DNA from: Uruburuella suis
GTDB taxonomy: Bacteria; Pseudomonadota; Gammaproteobacteria; Burkholderiales; Neisseriaceae
Assembly (NCBI RefSeq): GCF_004341385.1
Contig: NZ_SLXE01000027.1
Location: forward strand, 1-34,967
Direction of reading: 5' to 3'
Length of the DNA stretch: 34,967 nt
Below, piece by piece: positions 1-9,209 of the stretch. The translations under genes were made by a program, and so were the position numbers. The number at the start of each line of letters is the position of its first letter. Position 1 is the first letter of the stretch. The notes under the pieces are model-generated. The model was not told the origin of the DNA, did not search any database, and saw only the letters and a program-made list of their open reading frames with translations.

Positions 1-1991
1 TTCACTTCTACGCCGTCTTTGATTTCTCCGGCATTCAGATGGCCGTCGCCGCCGTCTTGAATCTCAACTACCGGCGCGCTCGGCGCGGTGGTGTCTACGC
101 TGCCTTTGTCGGTGGCTTTGCCTTCGTTGCCGGCGGGGTCTTTTACGCCTGCGTCAACAGTGTATTCACCCTCAGGCAGTTCTTCGGGCACTTCCACGCT
201 GTAAGTGCCGTCTTCTTTCACTTGGGTGGTAACGGTTTGGGTGTTGCCCGCGCTGTCGGTTACCACTACGGTAACCACGGAGCCTTCGGGCGCATCTGTG
301 GTGCCGGTGATGATGGGCGTGTTGTCGTTGGTGTTGTCCGGCGCATCTACGGTAATTTCCGGCGCGGTGGTGTCTACGCTGCCTTTGTCGGTGGCTTTGC
401 CTTCGTTGCCGGCGGGGTCTTTTACGCCTGCGTCAACAGTGTATTCACCCTCAGGCAGTTCTTCGGGCACTTCCACGCTGTAAGTGCCGTCTTCTTTCAC
501 TTGGGTGGTAACGGTTTGGGTGTTGCCCGCGCTGTCGGTTACCACTACGGTAACCACCGAGCCTTCGGGGGCATCTGTGGTGCCGGTGATGGTGGGGGTG
601 TTGTCGTTGGTATTGTCGGGCGCGTCAACCGTGATTTCCGGCACGGTGGTGTCTACGCTGCCTTTATCGGTGGCTTTGCCTTCGTTGCCGGCAGGGTCTT
701 TTACGCCTGCATCAACAGTATATTCACCTTCGGGAAGCTCTTCGGGCACTTCCACGCTGTAAGTGCCGTCTTCTTTCACTTGGGTGGTAACGGTTTGGGT
801 GTTGCCCGCGCTGTCAGTCACCACCACGGTAACCACCGAGCCTTCGGGCGCATCTGTGGTACCGGTGATGGTAGGGGTGTTGTCGTTGGTGTGCTCGGGA
901 ACGTCAACCGTGATTTCCGGGGCAGTTGTATCCACCACACCCGGGTCGCTGGCCTGAGCTTCGTTACCCAGCTTGTCCGCCACTTTTGCCGTGGCTGTGT
1001 ATTCGCCATCCGGCAACGCGTTGGGCACTTCAATCTGATAGCTGCCATCTGCCTGCACGGTAGTGGTTACCACTTGGGTGCCGCCGTTTACATCGGTGAT
1101 GGTTACGGTGACCGTTTGGCCGGCTTCCACATCGGTGGTGGTGCCGGTGATCAGCGGGGTGTCGTCGTTGGTTAAATCGGGTGCGTTTACGGTGATGATG
1201 GCGGTGGTATCGATATTGCCCGTGTCGGTGGCAGAGGCCGTGTTGCCTGAAGGCGCGGTTACTGTGGCCTGCGCAGAGTATGCACCATCAGCCAAAGGTG
1301 TGCTCGGCTCCACGGAATAACTGCCATCTGCCTGCACCGTAGTGGTGACGGTTTGAGTGGCACCGGCGCTATCGGTCAGCAGCACAGCCACCACGCTGCC
1401 GGCCGGCGCATCAGAGGTGCCGGTAATCTGCGGGGTGTTGTCATTGGTGTTGTCGGGTGCATCTACAGTGATGTGTACAGCCGGGGGTGGGGGATTCTCA
1501 TCGCCGCCTCCGCCGGAAGCGGCCGCTGCTGCAGCCAGCGGCAGCAAGGCCAACAGCCACAAAGGATTGGGCGCCCACAACGCGCTGATGATTTCGCCGC
1601 CCAAAGCCTGGCCGGCCTGCACTTCTTCTGCCAGCATGGTTACCGCATCTTCCGGCGCGGTGCTTTCCGGCACATAGGGATAAACATTGCCGTTTTCATG
1701 CTGGCCGATCAGCAAGCTGCTTTTAGACGCGCCGGTGGCATCAGCGTAATAGCCTTCGAGAATCAAATCGGGGTTATCGATGGTAGAGCCTTCAAACGCC
1801 ACCACCAAATTATCGCCCACGCGTTTGGTCATGATGTTTTCCGGGCCAAACTGGGTCAGGTCGTCGATCAATTGATAATTAACGTCTGCCTGCGCCGGGA
1901 TGCGCAGCGCTTGACCTGAGGCCGTCTGAAATTTAACGCTTTCCAAAGTTTCTTTGGCGTTATTAATATTCAATGTAATATTTTTAGACAT
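1..1991 (-). CDS. Bap-like giant adhesin, N-terminal part (Ig-like repeats), runs off window
   Basis: An uninterrupted minus-strand frame starts at the ATG at 1989-1991 and stays open for 663 codons to the left edge. The start is preceded by AAGGTGA at good spacing. Residues 1 to about 165 form a prefix resembling the BapA prefix-like domain of biofilm adhesins. It ends in a hydrophobic stretch (NPLWLLALLPLAAAAAAS, about 140-158), then a Gly/Pro-rich linker. Five Ig-like domains of about 93 residues follow, starting near residues 169, 263, 357, 450 and 543. Each carries TNDxTPxITGT, an acidic VPEELPEGEYT-type strand and DPAGN. Near the edge the sequence changes to a different module (APSAPVVEIQDGGDG). 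No classical signal peptide is seen. Family knowledge suggests a very large, acidic, type I-secreted surface protein; its C-terminal secretion signal would lie outside the window. It is probably co-transcribed with the lipoprotein gene 43 bp upstream. The long plus-strand frames here are shadows of the repeats. Confidence 0.88.
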   Translation of the reverse strand, partial: MSKNITLNINNAKETLESVKFQTASGQALRIPAQADVNYQLIDDLTQFGPENIMTKRVGDNLVVAFEGSTIDNPDLILEGYYADATGASKSSLLIGQHENGNVYPYVPESTAPEDAVTMLAEEVQAGQALGGEIISALWAPNPLWLLALLPLAAAAAASGGGGDENPPPPAVHITVDAPDNTNDNTPQITGTSDAPAGSVVAVLLTDSAGATQTVTTTVQADGSYSVEPSTPLADGAYSAQATVTAPSGNTASATDTGNIDTTAIITVNAPDLTNDDTPLITGTTTDVEAGQTVTVTITDVNGGTQVVTTTVQADGSYQIEVPNALPDGEYTATAKVADKLGNEAQASDPGVVDTTAPEITVDVPEHTNDNTPTITGTTDAPEGSVVTVVVTDSAGNTQTVTTQVKEDGTYSVEVPEELPEGEYTVDAGVKDPAGNEGKATDKGSVDTTVPEITVDAPDNTNDNTPTITGTTDAPEGSVVTVVVTDSAGNTQTVTTQVKEDGTYSVEVPEELPEGEYTVDAGVKDPAGNEGKATDKGSVDTTAPEITVDAPDNTNDNTPIITGTTDAPEGSVVTVVVTDSAGNTQTVTTQVKEDGTYSVEVPEELPEGEYTVDAGVKDPAGNEGKATDKGSVDTTAPSAPVVEIQDGGDGHLNAGEIKDGVEV
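84..924 (-). repeat. Tandem 279-bp repeats encoding near-identical Ig-like domains
   Basis: Three consecutive 279-bp units (about 84-362, 363-641, 642-920) encode 93-residue Ig-like domains. The two leftmost units are almost identical in DNA; the third differs mainly at silent positions. The period is a multiple of three, so unit gain or loss would keep the frame. Two diverged units of about 282 bp lie upstream in the gene (about 921-1485). The gradient from diverged to near-identical units suggests recent duplication or gene conversion. Confidence 0.9.
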
Positions 1992-2034
1992 TTTCTTCAC
2001 CTTTGATTGTGAGCATTTATATTAAGTATTTTGT

Positions 2035-2931
2035 TTACTCGGCCTTTTCACCGTGCAAAATGATTTCTACGCGACGGTTAGGCTGATCGCATTCTTGACG
2101 GGCTTTGGTATTGCGCGGGTGTTTGGCGCGGCAGTCGGTTACCAGCAACTCTTTTTTACCGCGCCCTTCTGCGGTGATCAGCTTGCTGTCGAGGCCGCTG
2201 CCGGCCAAGGCTTGCTTCACGGTATTGGCGCGCGCTTGGGAAAGGCGGTTGTTGTAGACATCGCTGCCGGTGGGATCGGTATGGCCGATCACCGCAATAT
2301 TGCTGATATGATTGGGATTTTTCTTGATATCTTCCGACACAGCTTCGATTTCCTGTTTGCCTTTAGGCAGCATGTTTTTGTAATCGGAGCGGTCGAATTT
2401 AAACAAGGCTGAGGCTTGCAGGCTGTATTTTTTCAAAATTTGGGCGCATTGCTCGGCACGCGTTACGCGCGAGAGGGTGTGCGTTTGCTGTTGCGTGCCC
2501 TGCAAATCGGCCTGAGCCTGCTCGGGCGTTACCGCCTCAAGAGCGGGCTTGCCGTTGTCGTCAACCACGCGGAAAAATGAAACGGCGGCATCCGGCAGAT
2601 TGTAATAATTGCCCGATTTGGCCTTATCCAGATAAGCAGGGTCGCGGTTGGTGAATTCTGCGTAAAAGCGCTGGTTTTGTGCACACACCGCGGCTTGATG
2701 ATAAGCATTGGGCTGCAAGGAGCTTAAATATTGGCCGTTCACATACACATTAACAGTCGGCCCCGAAATGGCTTCTGCTTTGCGGTAAAACACCACGGAA
2801 GACAAACCTTCGGGCACATCGGTGCTGTATACAAGATCTTGCGTATCCACCCAGGTGATTTCGGGGCGGGTGGCACAGCCGGCCGCCAGCAAAGGCAACA
2901 TAATCCAGAATATTTTTTGACGTTGTAACAT
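2035..2931 (-). CDS. OmpA-family outer-membrane lipoprotein
   Basis: 298 aa. The N-terminus has two basic residues, a hydrophobic core and AAG-C19, a slightly atypical lipobox implying lipidation at Cys19. Residues about 40-120 (SSVVFYRK, NVYVNGQYLSSL) resemble the small beta domain of DUF2846-type lipoproteins. Residues about 170-295 are an OmpA-like peptidoglycan-binding domain: FKFDRSDY, IGHTDPTGSDVYNNRLSQAR and C-terminal NRRVEI. It probably anchors the outer membrane to peptidoglycan. The start is preceded by AAGGAG with 8 nt spacing. It lies 43 bp upstream of the giant adhesin on the same strand with no hairpin between, so a shared transcript and a role in anchoring or exporting the adhesin are likely. 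It is distinct from RmpM at 27794-28534. Confidence 0.88.
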   Translation of the reverse strand: MLQRQKIFWIMLPLLAAGCATRPEITWVDTQDLVYSTDVPEGLSSVVFYRKAEAISGPTVNVYVNGQYLSSLQPNAYHQAAVCAQNQRFYAEFTNRDPAYLDKAKSGNYYNLPDAAVSFFRVVDDNGKPALEAVTPEQAQADLQGTQQQTHTLSRVTRAEQCAQILKKYSLQASALFKFDRSDYKNMLPKGKQEIEAVSEDIKKNPNHISNIAVIGHTDPTGSDVYNNRLSQARANTVKQALAGSGLDSKLITAEGRGKKELLVTDCRAKHPRNTKARQECDQPNRRVEIILHGEKAE

Positions 2932-3549
2932 GATGTGAACTCCTTGTTTTATCGTGATTCAAGCGCAACCCCGGCCGCGCCTGCCCGCTCACTTTTGAAT
3001 GGAAATATGGAAATAATGATGCTGCAAAATCATTTACAGATAAGGCAAAGCATCCAAATAAAATAATTCTTACCGAATAATAAACACACCATTAAAACCA
3101 CATCAGATGCACCGATTATTCGGCGCGCTCTGCCGACAAAAGGCACGTCCGTTTTCATCAAAATTCCATCGTCATCAACCTGTTTTAAAATTTCAAAAAA
3201 ATATTTTAGATATAAAACAATTAGTTATAAAATATTAATGAAACAGCAAAAATAATCATTTTGGATATAACCGGGCTTTTGTATTATTTCCACCACAAAG
3301 GAAATTTTAGTTCCCTTGGCTGAACAATCAATTTTCAATAAAAATCTTTAATCTAAAATAACCATATTTATTAATTTTTAATTTCAATAATTTTTCTTTA
3401 AATAAAATTTAATCTATAAATTTAAAATTATTAGCATCAATATTTTTTCATCAACCTGTCTTTAAACAATATGTTTACCGCCCGACAAAACCAAGCTTGC
3501 AACAACAATTTGAGCTAAAATAGCCCTCCTTTTCCCATCACTTTTGCTC
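2932..3549. other. AT-rich intergenic region between divergent genes
   Basis: About 620 bp without a supported gene. From about 3180 to 3480 it is extremely AT-rich, with many A and T runs, unlike the GC-rich flanks, and contains no DUS. It must hold the promoter of the minus-strand lipoprotein-adhesin operon and of smc. A TAAAAT at 3516-3521 is a possible smc -10 element; no convincing -35 was found. The composition would suit binding by a nucleoid protein, which is inference. Confidence 0.6.
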
Positions 3550-6500
3550 ATGCGCCTCACCCACATCAAACTTGCCGGCTTCAAATCCTTCACCGACCCC
3601 ACCACCATTCACGTGCCCGGCCAGCTGGTGGCCGTGATTGGCCCCAACGGCTGCGGCAAATCCAACGTGATCGATGCCGTGCGCTGGGTGCTGGGCGAAG
3701 CTTCGGCCAAACAATTGCGCGGTGAAAGCATGCAGGATGTGATTTTCAATGGTGCGGCCACCCGCCGCCCCGCTCCGCGCGCATCGGTGGAGCTTGTGTT
3801 CAATAATGCCGACCAAACCCTGCAAGGCCCGTGGGGGCAATATGCCGAAGTGAGCATCAAGCGCCAGCTCACGCGCCAGGGCGAATCCACTTATTTCATC
3901 AACAATCAAGTGGTGCGCCGCCGCGACATTACCGACCTTTTCCTCGGCACCGGCGTGGGTGCGCGCGGCTATGCCGTGATTGAGCAAGGCATGATTTCGC
4001 GCATTATCGAAGCGCGGCCGGAAGAATTGCGCGCTTATATAGAAGAAGCGGCGGGCGTGTCCAAATATAAAGAGCGGCGCAAAGAAACCGAAGGCCGTCT
4101 GAAAGACACGCGCGAGCATTTGCAGCGTTTGGCCGATTTGCAAAGCGAATTGGGACGCCAAGTGGAAAAGCTGGAAAAGCAGGCCGAAACCGCCGAGCGC
4201 TATCAAACCCTCACCCGCCAACTCTCGCAGCAGCAAGACCTGCTCGATTATGTGCAATGGCAGCAAGCGCTGGCCGCCGCCGACAAAGCCACCGCCCAGC
4301 ATCAAAACTTCCAGCAGCAGCAAAACGACACCGCCGCCCAAATCCAAACGCTCACCGAGCAAATCCACGCCCTGCAAACCACCGAGCAGGCACAGCAAAC
4401 CGGCGCACACGACATCAGCCAGCGCCGCGGCATTTTGCGCGAGCAAATCGCCCGCCTCGAAGAGCAAATCCGCCACCAGCAAAGCCTGCATCAGCGCATC
4501 GAGCGCGACCGCAGCGCCGCACAAGTGCAGCTGCAGCGCATCCACCAAGAGCAGCAGCAAATCCGCGCCAAAGAAGAAGAAACCGATTTTCAAATCGAAG
4601 AAAAACAAACCGAGCTGGCCGAGCTCGCGCTGATGGTGGCCGAACACGAAACGCGCCTGCCCGAGCTGGAAGAAGCCCAAGCCGAAATCGAATCGGCCTA
4701 CCAAAACCAGCAAGACGAACACAACCGCATCAAGCGCGAACTGGCGCTCAAGCAACAACAACGCCAACACGCCCACCAAACCCTGCATGCACACGCCCAG
4801 CGCCAAGGCCGTCTGAAAGAAGAAAACAGCGCGCTCAATCTGCCGGCCGATGCCGACACCGAAGCCGCGCAAGCGCAAGCCGCGCTGCTGGCCGAGCAGC
4901 AAGCGCATTACGAAGAGCAGATTCTGCTGGCCGAGCAGCAGCTCGAAGCCGCGCAACAACAGTTTCAGACGGCCTCAAGCCAACACCAAGCCCTGCAACA
5001 GCAACACATCACCGCCCAAGCGCAGCACGAAGCATTGGCGCAGTTGCTCAGCCAAAGCAGCGCCGACAGCGATTTTTGGGCGCACACCGATGCCGCGCAC
5101 GCCCCGCCATTGTGGCAACACATCCACGCCCCCGCCGACTGGCAACACGCCTTAAGCGTGGTGCTGGCCGAGCGCCTGCATGCGCGCGCCCTGCCGCCCG
5201 AATTCGCCCTGCCCACGCCTTTGCCGCAAGGCCGCGCCGCTTGGTTGGCCGACAATCTTTCAGGCGGCCTCAAAAAAAGCCTGCCCGCGCTGGCCCTGCT
5301 CAACCAAATCCAGGTACAAGCCCCGTTTCAGACGGCCTTGCACCATTGGCTCGACGGCATCTTGTGCGCGCCCAACCTAGATTACGCCCTCGCCCACCAA
5401 AGCGATTTGCAGGGCCGCCAAAGCTGGCTCACCCCCGAAGGCCACCAAGTCGACCGCATCAGCGTGATGCTCTATGGTCAAAACAGCGGCGAAAACCTGA
5501 TTGAGCACAAAGCGCGTTTGGACAAACTCGAAGCCGATTTAGCTACCCTCGCCCCGCAGCTTGCCAGCGCCGAACAAGCCCTGCGTCAGGCCCAAAGCGC
5601 CCGAAGCGCCGCCGAGCAGCACCACAAAAACCTTCAACAACAACAAAAACAGCATCAGCAGCAATACCAAGCCGCCCAAAGCCGCGCCGCCGAGCTGCTC
5701 GCCCGCACCAACCAAGGCCAAATCCGCCGCGAACACATCCAGCGCGAGCTTTTACAAATCGAAGAAGAAGCGCTGATTCTCGAGCAAACTTCAGACGGCC
5801 TCGAAGACGACATCGCCATATTAGGCGAAGCGGCGGCCGAGCTGGAGCAGCAACACCACCACATCGGCAACCAACGCAACCAGCAGCAAAACCAACTCAA
5901 ACAAGCCCGCCTCGCCCTGCTCGAAGCCAACCGCCGCTACGGCCTGGCCGAAGTGGATGTGCACAAGCTGCAACAACAAAAGCAAACCCAGCAGCAGCAG
6001 CTGATCCAGCTCGAGCAGCAAACCCTCGATTGGCAAGAGCGCCAAAGCGAATTGGCGCTGGCCTACGAAGCCGAACAAGCCCAAGACGAGCAACACCTCA
6101 AGCTCGAAAACCTCAGCGAAGAAGTGCACACGCTGGATGAGCAATACGCTGTCATACAAGAACAATTAAACACCACCCAAGCCCAAGGCCGCGAGCAATA
6201 CGCCGCCCAGCAAAGCCTGTCGGCCAAGCTGCCGCAATTGCAGGCCGCCACCCAAACCGCCTTATTGCAGCAACAAGAAGCCCTGCTCGGCGCCAAACGC
6301 TTCCACCAAAACCTTGAAGAGCGCCAAGCCGACCTTGCCGCGCTCGAAACCTTAGCCGCCGAATCCGCCAGTCTCAAAGCCCTGAGCGACGACATCGGCA
6401 ACCTTGCCCAAAAAATCCAAGCACTCGGCGCCGTCAACCTCGCCGCGCTTGAAGAATTGCAAGAAGCCCGCGAGCGCGACGGCTACTACCGCCACCAAAG

Positions 6501-7041
6501 CGAAGATGTGCAATCGGCCATCGCCCTACTCGAAGAAGCCATCGCCCAAATCGACCACGAAACCAAAGCCCGTTTCAAAGAAACTTTTGAAGCCGTGAAT
6601 GAAAAAGTGCAAACCTTCTTCCCCACCCTGTTTGGCGGCGGTGAAGCCCGTTTGCACATGATAGGCGACGATTTGCTCACCGCCGGCGTGTCCATCATGG
6701 CGCGCCCGCCCGGCAAGAAAAACAGCACCATCCACCTGTTGAGCGGCGGCGAAAAAGCCCTCACCGCCATGAGCCTCGTGTTTGCCCTTTTCAGCCTCAA
6801 CCCTGCCCCCTTCTGCCTTTTGGACGAAGTGGACGCCCCGCTCGACGACGCCAACACCGGCCGCTTCTGCAACCTGGTGAAAGAAATGTCGGCGCAAACC
6901 CAGTTTCTCTATATCTCGCACAACCGCCTCACCATGGAAATGGCCGAGCAGCTTATCGGCGTAACCATGCAGGAAAAAGGCGTGTCCCGCATCGTGGCCG
7001 TGGATATCCAGCAAGCCCTGAGCATGGCCGAACCGGCTTGA
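3550..7041 (+). CDS. smc: Chromosome segregation protein SMC
   Basis: 1163 aa, normal for bacterial SMC. It is the ATPase core of condensin, acting with ScpA and ScpB to organise and segregate the chromosome. The ATG at 3550 gives the family N-terminus MRLTHIKLAGFKSF; a TTG two codons upstream is less likely. Walker A is GPNGCGKSN (residues 31-39). Long Gln/Glu/Ala-rich coiled coils flank a central hinge region (about 500-670). The C-terminal head has LSGGEKA (about 1064-1070) and Walker B LLDEVDAPLDD (about 1087-1097). Five DUS cores lie inside the gene and are translated as GRLK, FQTA or SDGL. A DUS-pair terminator follows the stop. No scpA or scpB is adjacent. Confidence 0.97.
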   Translation: MRLTHIKLAGFKSFTDPTTIHVPGQLVAVIGPNGCGKSNVIDAVRWVLGEASAKQLRGESMQDVIFNGAATRRPAPRASVELVFNNADQTLQGPWGQYAEVSIKRQLTRQGESTYFINNQVVRRRDITDLFLGTGVGARGYAVIEQGMISRIIEARPEELRAYIEEAAGVSKYKERRKETEGRLKDTREHLQRLADLQSELGRQVEKLEKQAETAERYQTLTRQLSQQQDLLDYVQWQQALAAADKATAQHQNFQQQQNDTAAQIQTLTEQIHALQTTEQAQQTGAHDISQRRGILREQIARLEEQIRHQQSLHQRIERDRSAAQVQLQRIHQEQQQIRAKEEETDFQIEEKQTELAELALMVAEHETRLPELEEAQAEIESAYQNQQDEHNRIKRELALKQQQRQHAHQTLHAHAQRQGRLKEENSALNLPADADTEAAQAQAALLAEQQAHYEEQILLAEQQLEAAQQQFQTASSQHQALQQQHITAQAQHEALAQLLSQSSADSDFWAHTDAAHAPPLWQHIHAPADWQHALSVVLAERLHARALPPEFALPTPLPQGRAAWLADNLSGGLKKSLPALALLNQIQVQAPFQTALHHWLDGILCAPNLDYALAHQSDLQGRQSWLTPEGHQVDRISVMLYGQNSGENLIEHKARLDKLEADLATLAPQLASAEQALRQAQSARSAAEQHHKNLQQQQKQHQQQYQAAQSRAAELLARTNQGQIRREHIQRELLQIEEEALILEQTSDGLEDDIAILGEAAAELEQQHHHIGNQRNQQQNQLKQARLALLEANRRYGLAEVDVHKLQQQKQTQQQQLIQLEQQTLDWQERQSELALAYEAEQAQDEQHLKLENLSEEVHTLDEQYAVIQEQLNTTQAQGREQYAAQQSLSAKLPQLQAATQTALLQQQEALLGAKRFHQNLEERQADLAALETLAAESASLKALSDDIGNLAQKIQALGAVNLAALEELQEARERDGYYRHQSEDVQSAIALLEEAIAQIDHETKARFKETFEAVNEKVQTFFPTLFGGGEARLHMIGDDLLTAGVSIMARPPGKKNSTIHLLSGGEKALTAMSLVFALFSLNPAPFCLLDEVDAPLDDANTGRFCNLVKEMSAQTQFLYISHNRLTMEMAEQLIGVTMQEKGVSRIVAVDIQQALSMAEPA

Positions 7042-7065
7042 TGCCGATCAGATGCGGATAAAAGG

Positions 7066-7099
7066 AAAGGCCGTCTGAAAATATTTTCAGACGGCCTTT
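7066..7099 (+). terminator. DUS inverted-pair terminator after smc
   Basis: AAAGGCCGTCTGAA and its complement are separated by a short AT loop and followed by TTT, 25 bp after the smc stop codon. The arrangement is a standard neisserial terminator. Confidence 0.85.
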
Positions 7100-7138
7100 G
7101 ATGGCATACCGATAAATTAAAAGACTTTAATATCAAAC

Positions 7139-7389
7139 ACATAGTGAAATAAAAGAAAAACGGATACAAGAATAAGAAATCTCAAATCGTGCGTAAAGTA
7201 TGTGACGCAGCCACGCGCGCGGTTTAAACGGTTTCTGCGTGTATGGCTTGCTATATGCCCCGTGCAAACGGGTAGGTTAGGTTGTAAACCCAACAAATCC
7301 ACAAGCCGTTTAAACCGTTGGGTTTATCAACCCAACCTACGCCATTGTAGAATGCAGTTTAGTGTCACTTTTTCTTGCATTTCAATATA
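7139..7389. repeat. MITE-like element, family A (degenerate copy)
   Basis: The right part, read on the minus strand from 7389, begins TATATTGAAATGCAAGAAAA and continues through GTAGGTTGGGTT and AACCCAAC palindromes. It matches the repeats at 22981-23311 over more than 100 bp with scattered mismatches. The left edge (ATAGTGAAATAAAAG at 7141) resembles the same terminal repeat but is diverged, so the left boundary is tentative. No gene is supported in 7100-7580. Confidence 0.55.
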
Positions 7390-7479
7390 TTTTTCAAAAG
7401 CCTCAACATGTGTAGAGTGCGTACCATCGCACGCACATGTTTTAATCGGATTAAATTCACTTTTTGACAGTAAAACCAA

Positions 7480-7513
7480 AGCTGTCTGAAACGTTAACCC
7501 TTCAGACGGCCTC
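7480..7513. repeat. Degenerate DUS inverted pair
   Basis: AAGCTGTCTGAAA and TTCAGACGGCCT face each other across a short spacer; the left copy carries one substitution in the core. It lies in non-coding DNA between smc and argG. Confidence 0.6.
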
Positions 7514-7585
7514 ATAAAGCACAAGCAAGGTTTGCGGGCGATTTCAAAAAATTGGCACATGTTTGCATACAAGCCTTCATAAAAA

Positions 7586-7620
7586 GCAGGCCGTCTGAAA
7601 AAGATTTTCAGACGGCCTGC
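7586..7620 (-). terminator. DUS inverted-pair terminator downstream of argG
   Basis: GCAGGCCGTCTGAAA and its complement form a stem of about 15 bp, 75 bp beyond the argG stop codon on the minus strand. Confidence 0.75.
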
Positions 7621-7695
7621 TTGCATCGGTTCTATCAAACGCCAAGCAAACGCCAAGCGCTTTCTTGCCAAAAAAACCAAACCGATGCCAAAGTT

Positions 7696-9048
7696 TTATT
7701 TACGCTCTTTATGACCCAATTGCGGCAGCACTGAGCCTTCGCCCAGTTGCAGCAAGCCCGATTTCGAATAAATGCCGAGCTTGGCGCGGGTGTCGGTGAT
7801 GTCGAGGTTGCGCATGGTGAGCTGGCCGATGCGGTCGAGCGGGGTGAAAGCGGCGTTTTCCACTTTTTCCATGCTCAGGCGCTCGGGCGCGTAGGTGAGG
7901 TTGGGCGATTCAGTGTTCAGCAAGGAATAATCGTTGCCGCGGCGCAGCTCCAGCGTCACTTCGCCGGTGATGGCGCGCGCCACCCAGCGCTGGGCGGTTT
8001 CACGCAGCATCAGCGCTTGCGAGTCAAACCAGCGGCCTTGATAAAGCAGGCGGCCTAGGCGCAAGCCGTTAATGCGGTATTGCTCAATGGTGTCTTCATT
8101 GTGAATGCCGGTGAGCAGGCGCTCGTAAGCAATGTGCAGCAAGGCCATACCCGGGGCTTCATAAATGCCGCGCGATTTGGCTTCGATGATGCGGTTTTCG
8201 ATTTGGTCGCTCATGCCCAAGCCGTGGCGCCCGCCAATGCGGTTGGCTTCGAGAAACAATTCTACCGGGTCGGCATATTCTTTGCCGTTCAAAGCTACCG
8301 GCACGCCCTCTTCAAAGCGCACGCTCACTTCTTCGGGCTTCACTTCTACGCTTTCATCCCAAAATGCCACGCCCATAATCGGTTTCACAATTTTGATGCC
8401 GGTGTTGAGAAATTCCAAATCTTTGGCTTCATGGGTGGCGCCGAGCATATTGGAATCGGTGGAATAGGCTTTTTCTACCGACATTTTGTAGTCAAAGCCG
8501 TTGGCAATCAGAAATTCGCTCATTTCTTGGCGGCCGCCCAATTCATCAATAAAGGTTTGGTCGAGCCACGGTTTGTAGATGCGCAAGCTGGGGTTGGTGA
8601 TCAGGCCGTAGCGGTAGAAGCGCTCGATATCGTTGCCTTTATAAGTGGAGCCGTCGCCCCAGATATTCACATCATCTTCTTTCATCGCGGCCACCAGCAT
8701 GGTACCGGTAACGGCGCGGCCCAGCGGCGTGGTGTTGAAATAAGTGATGCCGCCGGTGGATACATGAAACGCGCCGCATTGAATCGCGGCAATGCCCTCG
8801 TGCGCCAGCTGGCTGCGGCAATCGATCAGGCGCGCTTCAATCGCGCCATAGGCTTTGGCTTTTTGCGGAATGGCATTGTAATCTTCTTCATCAGGCTGGC
8901 CGAGATTGGCAGTGTAGGCATAGGGCAGCGCGCCTTTGAGCTTCATCCACAACAATGCGGCCGAAGTATCGAGGCCGCCTGAAAATGCGATGCCGACTTT
9001 CTCGCCTGCCGGCAGATTTTGTAAAATGGTATGATTTTGATTGCTCAT
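7696..9048 (-). CDS. argG: Argininosuccinate synthase
   Basis: 450 aa, matching the longer proteobacterial type of about 447 aa. It ligates citrulline and aspartate, using ATP, to form argininosuccinate in arginine biosynthesis. The PP-loop ATP motif SGGLDTS is at residues 23-29. STGGITYFNTTPLGRAVTGT and WGDGSTYKGNDIERFYRYG are strongly conserved substrate-site segments. The ATG at 9046-9048 is preceded by CAGGAA. The gene is monocistronic, transcribed away from the CinA-like gene, and no other arg gene is adjacent. Confidence 0.97.
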   Translation of the reverse strand: MSNQNHTILQNLPAGEKVGIAFSGGLDTSAALLWMKLKGALPYAYTANLGQPDEEDYNAIPQKAKAYGAIEARLIDCRSQLAHEGIAAIQCGAFHVSTGGITYFNTTPLGRAVTGTMLVAAMKEDDVNIWGDGSTYKGNDIERFYRYGLITNPSLRIYKPWLDQTFIDELGGRQEMSEFLIANGFDYKMSVEKAYSTDSNMLGATHEAKDLEFLNTGIKIVKPIMGVAFWDESVEVKPEEVSVRFEEGVPVALNGKEYADPVELFLEANRIGGRHGLGMSDQIENRIIEAKSRGIYEAPGMALLHIAYERLLTGIHNEDTIEQYRINGLRLGRLLYQGRWFDSQALMLRETAQRWVARAITGEVTLELRRGNDYSLLNTESPNLTYAPERLSMEKVENAAFTPLDRIGQLTMRNLDITDTRAKLGIYSKSGLLQLGEGSVLPQLGHKERK

Positions 9049-9209
9049 GCGATAAATTCCTGTGTGAAGTGATGCCGGTGCGCCTGCAAACCGCAGCGGT
9101 CAAAATGGGTTTATTATTGTATGAATCGGCTGTTTAGTCCAGCCTTTGCCGCATTTCAGACGGCCTTTTTATTTATGCGCTTCTCTGCTTCTTTATGGAA
9201 AACCAAGCT

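Noticed and set aside
39..1175. Long plus-strand open frame with internal repeats
   Set aside because: It is the shadow of the minus-strand Ig repeats: the opposite frame gives a coherent adhesin with a start, ribosome binding site and prefix domain, while this one has low-complexity sequence and no start signal.
3538..4959. Long minus-strand open frame of 473 codons antisense to smc
   Set aside because: Leu/Phe/Gly-rich translation is the mirror of Gln/Glu/Ala-rich coiled-coil codons; smc on the other strand is unmistakable.
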